Below are positions 8,626-16,709 of a stretch of 64,000 nucleotides of DNA, piece after piece (position 1 is the stretch's first letter; each line of letters starts with the position of its first letter). The position numbers were made by a program, and so were the translations under genes. Under the pieces are notes generated by a model. That model was given only the letters and a program-made list of their open reading frames with translations, was not told the DNA's origin and made no database searches. Source of the stretch: Burkholderia seminalis DSM 23518 (GTDB lineage Bacteria > Pseudomonadota > Gammaproteobacteria > Burkholderiales > Burkholderiaceae); assembly GCF_902832885.1 (NCBI RefSeq), contig NZ_CADFDK010000005.1, positions 459,235 through 523,234 on the forward strand, written 5' to 3'.

Positions 8626-11600
8626 TTACTGGCACGCTTCGCACTCGTCGAAGCCCGGATCGCCCGGACGCATCGTGCACACCGGACCGTCCGCCTCGAC
8701 CGGCGCGAGTGCCGGCGCTGCATTGATCGCGCCCGACGACACATCGCCACCCGCCGCACCGAAGCCGCCTGCCGCGCCTTGCGCGCCGCCGCTGCCCGAA
8801 CCGCCGTTGCCCGCGCCGCCCGTCGGCACGGCGTTCAGCGCGCCGTGTGCGACCGTCGACTTCTCGACGTGCGTCGCCGCCATCGTGCGGAGGTAGTAGG
8901 TCGTCTTCAGGCCGCGCAGCCATGCGAGCTTGTAGACCTCGTCGAGCTTCTTGCCCGACGCGCCGCCCATGTAGATGTTCAGCGACTGCGCCTGGTCGAT
9001 CCACTTCTGGCGACGCGATGCCGCTTCGACCAGCCACGTCGGGTCGACTTCGAACGCGGTCGCGTAGATCGCGCGCAGGTCGGCCGGGATGCGGTCGATG
9101 CGCGACAGCATGCCGTCGAAGTACTTCAGGTCGGCGACCATCACTTCGTCCCACAGGCCGCGTTCCTTCAGGTCGCGCACCAGGTACTCGTTCACCACCG
9201 TGAATTCGCCCGACAGGTTCGACTTCACGTACAGGTTCTGGAAGGTCGGCTCGATACAGGCCGACACACCGATGATGTTCGAGATCGTCGCCGTCGGCGC
9301 GATCGCGACGCAGTTCGAGTTGCGCATGCCGTGCGCGGCGATCCGCGAACGCAGCGTCGTCCAGTCGAGCGACTCCGACGTGTCGACCTCGACATAGCCG
9401 CCGCGCGCTTCCGTCAGCAGCTTCAGCGTGTCCTGCGGAAGGATGCCGCGATCCCACAGCGAGCCGCGGTAGCTCGAGTAGCGGCCGCGCTCTTCGGCCA
9501 GCTCGGTCGACGCGTAGTACGCGTAGTAGCAGACCGCTTCCATCGACCGGTCCGCGAACTCGACCGCCGCTTCCGACGCGTACGGCGTGCGCAGCAGGTG
9601 CAGGCAGTCCTGGAAGCCCATGATGCCCATGCCGACCGGGCGGTGCTTCAGGTTCGAGTTACGCGCCTTCGGCACCGCGTAGTAGTTGATGTCGATCACG
9701 TTGTCGAGCATGCGCATCGCGACGCTGATCGTGCGCTTCAGCTTGTCGTGGTCGAGCGCGTAGCTGCCGTCGGCCTGCTTCACCAGGTGGGCGACGAGGT
9801 TCACCGAGCCGAGGTTGCACACCGCGATTTCGGTGTCGCTCGTGTTCAGCGTGATTTCCGTGCACAGGTTCGACGAGTGGACGACGCCGACGTGCTGCTG
9901 CGGCGAGCGGACGTTGCACGGATCCTTGAACGTGATCCACGGGTGACCCGTCTCGAACAGCATGCCGAGCATCTTGCGCCAGAGCTGCTGCGCCGGGATC
10001 TTCTTGAACAGCTTGATCTCGCCGCGCGCGACCTTCTCTTCGTAAGCCGTGTAAGCCTTCTCGAAGTCGGCACCGAACTTGTCGTGCAGGTCCGGGCAGG
10101 TCGACGGCGAGAACAGCGTCCAGTCGGCGCCTTCCATCACGCGCTTCATGAACAGGTCGGGAATCCAGTTCGCCGTGTTCATGTCGTGCGTACGGCGACG
10201 GTCGTCACCGGTGTTCTTGCGCAGCTCGAGGAACTCCTCGATGTCGAGGTGCCACGATTCGAGGTACGCGCAGACCGCGCCCTTGCGCTTGCCGCCCTGG
10301 TTCACCGCGACGGCCGTGTCGTTCACGACCTTCAGGAACGGGACCACGCCTTGCGACTTGCCGTTCGTGCCCTTGATATGCGAGCCGAGTGCGCGCACAC
10401 GCGTCCAGTCGTTGCCGAGGCCGCCGGCGAACTTCGACAGCAGCGCGTTTTCCTTCAGCGCTTCATAGATGCCGTCGAGATCGTCCGCGACCGTCGTCAG
10501 GTAGCACGACGACAGTTGCGAGCGGTGCGTGCCCGAGTTGAACAGCGTCGGCGTCGAGCTCATGAAGTCGAAGCTCGACAGCACGTTGTAGAACTCGATC
10601 GCACGCGTTTCGCGGTCGATCTCGTTCAGCGACAAGCCCATCGCGACGCGCATGAAGAATGCCTGCGGCATTTCGATGCGGGTGCCTTCGACGTGCAGGA
10701 AGTAGCGGTCGTACAGCGTCTGCAGGCCCAGGTAGCCGAACTGCAGGTCGCGGTTCGCGTCGAGGGCTTCGCCGAGGCGCTTCAGGTCGAACTGCAGCAG
10801 CTTGTCGTCGAGCAGGCCGGCGTCGACGCCGCGCTTCAGGAACTGCGGGAAGTATTCCGCGTAGCGGGTCGACATCTCGGCCTGCACGACTTCCTCGCCG
10901 AGGATCTCGCGACGGATCGTGTGCAGCAGGATGCGGGCCGTGACCTGGCTGTAGGCCGGGTCCTTCTCGATCATCGTGCGCGCCGCGAGGATCGCCGAGT
11001 CGTAGACCTGGCTCATCGGCACGCCGTCGTACAGGTTCTTCACCGTCTCCGCGACGATCGGGTCAGGGTTAACCGCAGCACCGAGGCCGTCGCATGCCGA
11101 CACGATCAGCGCGCGCAGCGCGTTCAGGTCGAGCGGGCGCGTGACGCCGTTGTCGACGACGTTGATGCCGGTGCTCGACTCGCCGCCCGCTGCCGCTGCG
11201 TCCTCGCCCGCATGCTGGCGCTCGAGGTGACGCTTCTCGCGATACAGCACGTACGCACGCGCGACGTTGTGCTCGCCGCCGCGCATCAGCGCGAGTTCGA
11301 CCTGGTCCTGGATGTCTTCGATATGGAACGTACCGCCGTTCGGGCGGCTGCGCACGAGTGCGCGCACGACGTTGTGCGTCAGCTGTTCGACCTGCTCGCG
11401 CACGCGTGCCGAAGCCGCGCCCTGCCCGCCGTTGACGGCCAGGAAAGCCTTGGTCACCGCGATCGCGATCTTCGAGGGTTCGAACGACACCACGCTGCCG
11501 TTGCGGCGGATCACCTTGTAGTCGGCGAACGTGGCCTGCGGCGCGAGCGCCTTCGCGCCCTGTTCGGTCCCGCCGAGCGGACGGCTCGAGGCGCTCTCGT

Positions 11601-11631
11601 ACTGGGACGTCGCGTTGTCGGTGGTTTGCAT
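8626..11631 (-). CDS. nrdA: Ribonucleoside-diphosphate reductase alpha subunit, class Ia
   Basis: Reduces ribonucleoside diphosphates to deoxyribonucleotides with NrdB. It has 1001 residues, longer than the roughly 760 of E. coli NrdA. The extra length is N-terminal: an ATP-cone (YKVIRRNGSVVSFEPSK, near 38-54) and a second cone-like segment (NGVTRPLDLNALRALI, near 160-180). The C-terminal tail has the redox pair Cys997/Cys1000 (CEACQ). The ATG at 11631 follows AGGAGC and gives MQTTDNATSQ; an upstream in-frame extension to 12075 would run through the operator and is rejected. The promoter has two NrdR boxes. Confidence 0.96.
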   Translation of the reverse strand: MQTTDNATSQYESASSRPLGGTEQGAKALAPQATFADYKVIRRNGSVVSFEPSKIAIAVTKAFLAVNGGQGAASARVREQVEQLTHNVVRALVRSRPNGGTFHIEDIQDQVELALMRGGEHNVARAYVLYREKRHLERQHAGEDAAAAGGESSTGINVVDNGVTRPLDLNALRALIVSACDGLGAAVNPDPIVAETVKNLYDGVPMSQVYDSAILAARTMIEKDPAYSQVTARILLHTIRREILGEEVVQAEMSTRYAEYFPQFLKRGVDAGLLDDKLLQFDLKRLGEALDANRDLQFGYLGLQTLYDRYFLHVEGTRIEMPQAFFMRVAMGLSLNEIDRETRAIEFYNVLSSFDFMSSTPTLFNSGTHRSQLSSCYLTTVADDLDGIYEALKENALLSKFAGGLGNDWTRVRALGSHIKGTNGKSQGVVPFLKVVNDTAVAVNQGGKRKGAVCAYLESWHLDIEEFLELRKNTGDDRRRTHDMNTANWIPDLFMKRVMEGADWTLFSPSTCPDLHDKFGADFEKAYTAYEEKVARGEIKLFKKIPAQQLWRKMLGMLFETGHPWITFKDPCNVRSPQQHVGVVHSSNLCTEITLNTSDTEIAVCNLGSVNLVAHLVKQADGSYALDHDKLKRTISVAMRMLDNVIDINYYAVPKARNSNLKHRPVGMGIMGFQDCLHLLRTPYASEAAVEFADRSMEAVCYYAYYASTELAEERGRYSSYRGSLWDRGILPQDTLKLLTEARGGYVEVDTSESLDWTTLRSRIAAHGMRNSNCVAIAPTATISNIIGVSACIEPTFQNLYVKSNLSGEFTVVNEYLVRDLKERGLWDEVMVADLKYFDGMLSRIDRIPADLRAIYATAFEVDPTWLVEAASRRQKWIDQAQSLNIYMGGASGKKLDEVYKLAWLRGLKTTYYLRTMAATHVEKSTVAHGALNAVPTGGAGNGGSGSGGAQGAAGGFGAAGGDVSSGAINAAPALAPVEADGPVCTMRPGDPGFDECEACQ

Positions 11632-11952
11632 GTGCAAAGCTCCTGGTGTTGGATGGTGCGGAGAGAAAGAACCGCGGATTAAAACGAACGCTGCGCAACG
11701 CGGTGCGCGAGCGGTAAGAGGCGAGCGATGCGCCGGGGAAGCCGGTTCGGTCGATGCGCGACAACCTGGCCGGTCGTGTGCTTCGTCATGTCTACCCTGC
11801 CCCGTCGATGTTCGCTGCGCTGATCGCGACGCCCGGACCGCCCGGCCTGACGCGTCGCCCTGAGAACCCTGTCCGCCGGCGTTGCCCGCCGGCCGGTGCC
11901 GCTCGGGTTTTCCCCTGCGACACACACTATATCTAGTACAGAACTGCTCAAC
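11632..11952 (-). other. Long structured leader of nrdA
   Basis: About 320 bases separate the predicted transcription start from the nrdA ATG, with no gene inside. Two stable hairpins are visible: GCGACGC/GCGTCGC at 11826-11832/11852-11858 and GCCGGCG/CGCCGGC at 11875-11881/11887-11893. I do not recognise a riboswitch class. Confidence 0.55.
11924..11939. promoter_or_regulatory. NrdR box 1 (proximal)
   Basis: ACACTATATCTAGTAC matches the NrdR consensus ACACTATATATAGTGT at 13 of 16 positions. It lies just downstream of the nrdA -10 element and is paired with a second box whose start is 31 bp away, three helical turns, the usual NrdR arrangement. Confidence 0.85.
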
Positions 11953-11954
11953 TG

Positions 11955-11970
11955 GCACCAAGTATAGTGG
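11955..11970. promoter_or_regulatory. NrdR box 2 (distal), overlapping the nrdA -10
   Basis: GCACCAAGTATAGTGG keeps the CAC and TATAGTG half-site bases of the NrdR consensus. It contains the nrdA -10 hexamer, so binding by the ATP/dATP-sensing repressor NrdR would block RNA polymerase. Confidence 0.75.
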
Positions 11971-11988
11971 ACATTCGGACGAGGTCAA
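11961..11988 (-). promoter_or_regulatory. nrdA promoter
   Basis: On the minus strand, -35 TTGACC (11983-11988) and -10 TATACT (11961-11966) are 16 bp apart. The -10 sits inside NrdR box 2. Confidence 0.75.
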
Positions 11989-12087
11989 AACGGATAATTT
12001 GCGGCGAAGGTCTTGACATCGCTCACGCGCAGACACGACAAGGCATTGGTCGGAGAAAAAACTTTCTCCGCTCAAAAAACCCCGCGA

Positions 12088-12678
12088 TCAGTGCTGACGG
12101 AAAGGAAAGTATTCGGCGGAAAAACCGGCATCGCTCGCGAAGCGTTGCCAATCGAAGTGCGGGCCCGGGTCGGTCTTGCGGCCCGGCGCGACGTCCGAGT
12201 GCCCGGCGAATGCGTCGACCGGGTAGCGCGCGGCGAGCGCGCGGGACAGCGCGGCGAGCACCGCGTATTGCGCGTCGTCGAACGGCACGTCGTCCGCGCC
12301 TTCGAGCTCGATGCCGATCGAGAAGTCGTTGCAGCGCGTCCGGCCGAAGAACTCGGACGAGCCCGCGTGCCACGCGCGCTCGTCGCACGACACGAACTGC
12401 ACGAGCTCGCCGCCGCGGCGGATCAGGAAATGGGCGGACACGCGCACGCCGCGCAGGTGGCGCTGGTAATACGGGTGCGCATCGCAGTCGAGGCGGTTCA
12501 GGAACAGCGACTCGATCGCGTCGCCGCCGAATTCGCCGGGCGGCAGGCTGATGTTGTGGACAACCACGAGCGTCGGCACCGCGCCCGCGGGCCGCCTCTC
12601 GAAGTTCGGCGACGGCGCATGGCGCGCTTCGCGCACCCAGCCGTTCGCGTCGACCGACAACGTCGGCGCGTCGCTCAT
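12088..12678 (-). CDS. ampD: 1,6-anhydro-N-acetylmuramyl-L-alanine amidase AmpD
   Basis: Cytoplasmic zinc amidase that removes the peptide from 1,6-anhydro-muropeptides during peptidoglycan recycling; its loss raises ampC beta-lactamase in species with AmpR. The 196-residue protein has the Amidase_2 fold. The zinc ligands expected from AmpD are His41 (VVHNIS), His160 and Asp170 (GHSDVAPGRKTDPG). The ATG at 12678 (MSDAPTLSVD) overlaps the stop of the preceding gene by 4 bases, so this start is preferred over the longer frame. No signal peptide is present, as for cytoplasmic AmpD. Confidence 0.95.
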   Translation of the reverse strand: MSDAPTLSVDANGWVREARHAPSPNFERRPAGAVPTLVVVHNISLPPGEFGGDAIESLFLNRLDCDAHPYYQRHLRGVRVSAHFLIRRGGELVQFVSCDERAWHAGSSEFFGRTRCNDFSIGIELEGADDVPFDDAQYAVLAALSRALAARYPVDAFAGHSDVAPGRKTDPGPHFDWQRFASDAGFSAEYFPFRQH

Positions 12679-12992
12679 CGCACGTCGCGACCGTTCGCGC
12701 GCGCGGCGTGGCGCTGCGCGTGCTCGGCGCTGCAGAAGTAGTCGCCGCCCGCGGCGACCGCTTCGCCCTTCGGCGCATGCACGCCGCATTCGGCGCAGCG
12801 CACCATCGGCTCGGGCAGCGACCGCGCGTCGCCGTTCGGCCGCGCGGCTCCGGGGCCGCCGGCGCCGGACGCGCCGTCATAACCGGCGCCGCGGCCGGTG
12901 CGCGCCTGCGCATGCTCCTGCGCGTGGCGCAGCTTGCGCGCGAGCCACGAACCCGCGAAGAAGAGAAGGATCAGGAGAAGAATCTGTCGCAT
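12675..12992 (-). CDS. PP0621-family small membrane-anchored zinc-finger protein
   Basis: A 105-residue protein of unknown function. Residues 3-14 form a hydrophobic N-terminal anchor (ILLLILLFF). A Gly/Ala-rich linker follows, then a C-terminal putative metal-binding finger: Cys, Cys three residues on, then FCSAEH about 18 residues later. This pattern resembles PP0621-family and TRASH/YHS-like fingers. It overlaps ampD by ATGA and follows the CcsA-like gene by 13 bases, so all three probably share a transcript. The role is not known. Confidence 0.75.
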   Translation of the reverse strand: MRQILLLILLFFAGSWLARKLRHAQEHAQARTGRGAGYDGASGAGGPGAARPNGDARSLPEPMVRCAECGVHAPKGEAVAAGGDYFCSAEHAQRHAARANGRDVR

Positions 12993-13005
12993 CGGAAACC
13001 TGCGG

Positions 13006-13899
13006 TCAAACCACGGAACGGTGCAGCAGCACCTCGAAAACGAACCGGCTGCCGACATACGCGAGCAGCAGCGCGGCGAACGACACGAGCACCCAGCGCG
13101 CGGCGCCGCGGCCGCGCCAGCCCGATGTCTTGCGGGCAACCAGCAGGCCGCCGAACATCAGCCACGACAGGATCGCGAACACGGTCTTGTGATCGAGCCG
13201 CAGCGCGCGCGCGTCGATCTGCTCGCTGAACAGGATGCCCGACGCGAGCGTCAGCGTGAGCAGCACGAAGCCGGCGCCGATCAGGCGGAACAGCAGCTTC
13301 TCGAGCGTGAGCAGCGGCGGCAGCGTTTCGAGCCAGCTCGCGATCCAGCCCGTCGAGCCGTCGCGCCCGCCGCTGCGCAGCGACTGCAGCCGCCGCTCGA
13401 CCATCAGCATCAGGATCGCGTGCAGCGCGGCGATCGCGAACAACCCGTACGCGATGTTCGCAATCAGGAAGTGCAGCTTGAACAGCGGCGCCGCGGCATA
13501 AGGAAGCACCCGCACGCCGCCGAACACGAGCGGCAGCAGCGACGCGCCGCACGCGAGCGGCAAGACCAGCAGGCGCAGGCTGTCGAGCGGGAAGAAGAAG
13601 CTCTCGATCCAGTAGATGCCGGCGCCGAGCCAGAACATCGCGGACAGCGCGAACGCGAAGCCGAACACCATCGCGTCGTTCGGAAAGATCGTCATGTGGA
13701 GCAGTACGCCGTGCGCGACGAGCGCGGCGAACAGCAGCGCGCGGCCGGCCCCGCTCATCCCCGACGCGGCGGACGCGGGAACCGGCACGGCCGGCACGCT
13801 CGCGACGAGCGGCGTCGCACCCTGGCGGTGCGTGCGCCAGCCTGCGACGGCGAGGCCGCCGTACAGGAATGCGGTGAGGGCATACAGTACAATATCCAT
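13006..13899 (-). CDS. CcsA/YpjD-type cytochrome c assembly membrane protein
   Basis: A 297-residue polytopic inner-membrane protein with about eight hydrophobic segments starting at residue 3 (MDIVLYALTAFLYGG). The C-terminal half matches the cytochrome c assembly (CcsA/CcmC/HemX) domain. The family handles haem, but YpjD members next to ffh in proteobacteria have no settled function. It is divergent from ffh, with only 89 bases between the two start codons, and it heads the minus-strand set with the zinc-finger protein and ampD. Confidence 0.85.
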   Translation of the reverse strand: MDIVLYALTAFLYGGLAVAGWRTHRQGATPLVASVPAVPVPASAASGMSGAGRALLFAALVAHGVLLHMTIFPNDAMVFGFAFALSAMFWLGAGIYWIESFFFPLDSLRLLVLPLACGASLLPLVFGGVRVLPYAAAPLFKLHFLIANIAYGLFAIAALHAILMLMVERRLQSLRSGGRDGSTGWIASWLETLPPLLTLEKLLFRLIGAGFVLLTLTLASGILFSEQIDARALRLDHKTVFAILSWLMFGGLLVARKTSGWRGRGAARWVLVSFAALLLAYVGSRFVFEVLLHRSVV

Positions 13900-13988
13900 G
13901 TTCGAAGTTTACACTAGGCCCCCTTCCCGCGACGGCTCCCTTTGTTCGGTTCCGCCGCGCCTTCGGGCCCCACTGTCCATCGCTCCCC

Positions 13989-15356
13989 ATGCTCGACAAT
14001 CTCACTCAACGGATGGCGCGCGTCGTCAAGACGCTGCGCGGCGAGGCCCGGCTCACCGAGGCGAACACGCAGGAGATGCTCCGCGAGGTGCGTCTCGCGC
14101 TGCTCGAGGCCGACGTTTCGCTGCCGGTCGTCCGCGAATTCATCGCCAAGGTCAAGGAAAAGGCGCTCGGCGAAGAAGTGATCAGCAGCCTGTCGCCGGG
14201 CCAGGCGCTCGTCGGCGTGGTCCAGAAGGAACTGACCGCCGTGATCGGCGGCGACTACGAAGGCAAGGCCGCCGAGCTGAACCTCGCGGTCACGCCGCCC
14301 GCCGTGATCCTGATGGCCGGCCTGCAGGGCGCGGGCAAGACCACGACCGCCGGCAAGCTCGCGAAGCTGCTGCGCGAGAAGTACAAGAAGAAGGTGCTGA
14401 CCGTGTCGTGCGACGTGTATCGCCCGGCCGCGATCATGCAGCTGAAAACGGTGAGCGAACAGGTCGGCGCCGACTTCTTCCCGTCCACGCCCGACCAGAA
14501 ACCCGTCGACATCGCAATTGCGGCCGTCGACTGGGCGAAGCGCCACTACCATGACGTACTGATCGTCGACACGGCCGGCCGCCTCGGTATCGACGAGGCG
14601 ATGATGCAGGAAATCGCCGCGCTGCACGGCACGCTGAAGCCGGCCGAAACGCTGTTCGTCGTCGACGCGATGCTCGGCCAGGATGCGGTCAACACCGCGA
14701 AGGCGTTCAACGACACGCTGCCGCTCACCGGCGTCGTGCTGACCAAGCTCGACGGCGACTCGCGCGGCGGCGCCGCGCTGTCGGTGCGCCACATCACGGG
14801 CAAGCCGATCAAGTTCGTCGGTGTCGCCGAGAAGCTCGACGGCCTGGAAGTGTTCCACCCCGACCGGATGGCGAACCGGATCCTCGGCATGGGCGACATC
14901 CTCGCGCTCGTCGAGGAGGCACAGCGCGGCGTCGACGTGCAGGCCGCGCAGAAGCTGGCCGACAAGGTCAAGAAAGGCGGCGACTTCGACCTGAACGATT
15001 TCCGCGCGCAGATCTCGCAGATGAAGAACATGGGCGGCCTGTCGTCGCTGATGGACAAGCTGCCCGCGCAGTTCCAGCAGGCGGCCGCCGGGGCCGACAT
15101 GGGCCAGGCCGAAAAGCAGATCCGCCGGATGGAAGGCATCATCAGCTCGATGACGCCGGCCGAGCGTGCCAAACCCGAAATCATCAAGGCGACGCGCAAG
15201 CGCCGCATTGCAGCCGGCGCGGGCGTGCCGGTGCAGGAAGTCAACCGGATGCTGAACCAGTACGATCAGATGCGTACGATGATGAAGAAGCTGAAGGGCG
15301 GCAACATGCAGAAGATGATGCGCGGCCTGAAGGGCATGATGCCCGGCATGCGCTGA
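13989..15356 (+). CDS. ffh: Signal recognition particle protein
   Basis: GTPase that, with 4.5S RNA, binds signal sequences of nascent membrane proteins and docks to FtsY. The 455-residue protein has the N domain, then the G domain with P-loop GLQGAGKTTTAGKLA near residue 108, G3 DTAGRLGIDE, G4 TKLDGDSRGG, and a C-terminal methionine-rich M domain (many Met from residue 325 on, ending GNMQKMMRGLKGMMPGMR). The length and start (MLDNLTQRMARV) are normal for the family. It is followed by a likely terminator and then hpt. Confidence 0.98.
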   Translation: MLDNLTQRMARVVKTLRGEARLTEANTQEMLREVRLALLEADVSLPVVREFIAKVKEKALGEEVISSLSPGQALVGVVQKELTAVIGGDYEGKAAELNLAVTPPAVILMAGLQGAGKTTTAGKLAKLLREKYKKKVLTVSCDVYRPAAIMQLKTVSEQVGADFFPSTPDQKPVDIAIAAVDWAKRHYHDVLIVDTAGRLGIDEAMMQEIAALHGTLKPAETLFVVDAMLGQDAVNTAKAFNDTLPLTGVVLTKLDGDSRGGAALSVRHITGKPIKFVGVAEKLDGLEVFHPDRMANRILGMGDILALVEEAQRGVDVQAAQKLADKVKKGGDFDLNDFRAQISQMKNMGGLSSLMDKLPAQFQQAAAGADMGQAEKQIRRMEGIISSMTPAERAKPEIIKATRKRRIAAGAGVPVQEVNRMLNQYDQMRTMMKKLKGGNMQKMMRGLKGMMPGMR

Positions 15357-15361
15357 TTCCG

Positions 15362-15387
15362 CCCGCCGGCCGGGCGCGCGGGTTTTT
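15362..15387 (+). terminator. Likely ffh terminator
   Basis: CCCGC (15362-15366) pairs with GCGGG (15378-15382), with additional GC pairing inside, followed by TTTTT. It begins 5 bases after the ffh stop. Confidence 0.6.
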
Positions 15388-15451
15388 GCTGTAGCGCGCG
15401 CCCGCCGTTCTGCTTCATTCTTATTTGTATACCGACTGCCCGCCAGAACAC

Positions 15452-16003
15452 ATGAACCGCGAAGAAGCCCTCCACATTTTCAACCACTCCGAAGAGATCG
15501 TGTCGGCCGATGCCGTCAACGCGTCGATCTCCAAGATGGCCGACGCGATCCGCGCCGAGATCGGCGACGCGTTCCCGCTCGTTCTCTCGGTGATGGGCGG
15601 CGCCGCGGTGTTTACCGGGATGCTGCTGCCGCATCTCGATTTCCCGCTCGAATTCGACTACATCCACCTGACCCGCTACCGCAACACGACGCAGGGCAGC
15701 CCGGAAATGCACTGGCGCGTCGCGCCGCGCGAATCGGTGAAGGACCGGATCGTGCTCGTGCTCGACGACATCCTCGACGAGGGCGAGACGATGGCCGCGA
15801 TCCGCGACCGGATCCTCGACATGGGCGCGCAGCGCTTCATGTCGGCCGTGCTGTGCGAGAAGACGCTCGCGAAGGCGAAGCCGCTGCACCCCGACTTCTG
15901 CGGCTTCTCGGTGCCGGACCGCTACGTGTTCGGCTGCGGGATGGACGCAAAGGGCTACTGGCGCAACCTGCCGACGATCCGCGCGCTGACCGCCGACGTC
16001 TGA
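15452..16003 (+). CDS. hpt: Hypoxanthine-guanine phosphoribosyltransferase
   Basis: Purine salvage enzyme that joins hypoxanthine or guanine to PRPP. The 183-residue protein has the type I phosphoribosyltransferase PRPP loop VLVLDDILDEGETMAAI near residues 110-126, with the paired Asp residues. It also has the hood motif near MGGAAVFTGMLL. I take the ATG at 15452 (MNREEALHIF); an in-frame TTG at 15425 would add nine residues with no better support. The gene ends in a strong bidirectional terminator shared with marC. Confidence 0.92.
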   Translation: MNREEALHIFNHSEEIVSADAVNASISKMADAIRAEIGDAFPLVLSVMGGAAVFTGMLLPHLDFPLEFDYIHLTRYRNTTQGSPEMHWRVAPRESVKDRIVLVLDDILDEGETMAAIRDRILDMGAQRFMSAVLCEKTLAKAKPLHPDFCGFSVPDRYVFGCGMDAKGYWRNLPTIRALTADV

Positions 16004-16030
16004 TCGCCGCCCTGCCGGCCCCATAAGAAA

Positions 16031-16067
16031 AGCGGCGCGCCGGTTTCCCGGCGCGCCGCTTTTTTTC
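16031..16067. terminator. Bidirectional terminator between hpt and marC
   Basis: Perfect 13-bp stem, AGCGGCGCGCCGG (16031-16043) against CCGGCGCGCCGCT (16048-16060), TTTC loop. Seven T follow on the plus strand, and the A-rich left flank gives TTTTCTTA on the minus strand. Confidence 0.93.
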
Positions 16068-16085
16068 GTGCGTACGCGGCCTGCC

Positions 16086-16688
16086 CTACAACTGGTGCAC
16101 GAACGCGCGAATGCCGGCCAGCAGCATCTCGACCGAGATCGCGACGAGCACGAGGCCCATCAGCCGCTCGAACGCCGCGACCGTCCGCTCGCCGAGCCAT
16201 TGCTGGATCCGCTCGGCCAGCACCAGCGTGATCGCGCAGACGAGCATCGTGACCGTCAGCGCGCCGGCCCACTCGAGCATCTTGCCGGGCGCCTGCGACG
16301 TCAGCAGCATCACCGTCGCCAGCGCGGACGGCCCGGCGAGTGCCGGAATCGCGAGCGGCACGATGAACGGTTCGCCGCCCGCGCGCGGATCGCTGCCGAG
16401 CGCGCCGTCCGGGTGCGGGAAGATCATCCGCAGCGCGATCAGGAACAGCACGATCCCGCCGCCGAGCCGCAGCGACAGGTCGGTGAGGCTCATCATCCGC
16501 AGGAAGCGGTCGCCGACCACCATGAAGAACAGCAGGATCACGAACGCGATCCCCACTTCACGCAGGATCAGCTTCACGCGCCGCTCGCGCGGCACGTCCC
16601 GCATCGCCGAAATGAACAGCGGGATGTTGCCGAGCGGATCGGTGATCAGCACCAGGAGCACGGTGGCCGACAGGAACGTGTATTCCAT
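16086..16688 (-). CDS. MarC-family inner membrane protein
   Basis: A 200-residue polytopic protein with about six hydrophobic helices and the family N-terminus MEYTFLSATVLLVLITDPLGNIP. It matches the MarC/UPF0056 family. The family was once linked to multiple antibiotic resistance in E. coli, but that link was not upheld and the transported substrate, if any, is unknown. The gene lies 21 bases downstream of proS on the same strand and probably shares its transcript. The length is normal and no residue looks missing. Confidence 0.9.
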   Translation of the reverse strand: MEYTFLSATVLLVLITDPLGNIPLFISAMRDVPRERRVKLILREVGIAFVILLFFMVVGDRFLRMMSLTDLSLRLGGGIVLFLIALRMIFPHPDGALGSDPRAGGEPFIVPLAIPALAGPSALATVMLLTSQAPGKMLEWAGALTVTMLVCAITLVLAERIQQWLGERTVAAFERLMGLVLVAISVEMLLAGIRAFVHQL

Positions 16689-16709
16689 CGTGTCCCCCGG
16701 GCGCCGAGC

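Noticed and set aside
8413-11682. 1089-residue open frame on the plus strand opposite nrdA
   Set aside because: Arginine-, valine- and alanine-rich translation typical of an antisense shadow in GC-rich DNA; nrdA on the other strand is certain.
12679-12789. 37-residue N-terminal extension of ampD
   Set aside because: It lies wholly inside the preceding zinc-finger gene and is Arg-rich; the ATGA overlap start at 12678 fits AmpD.
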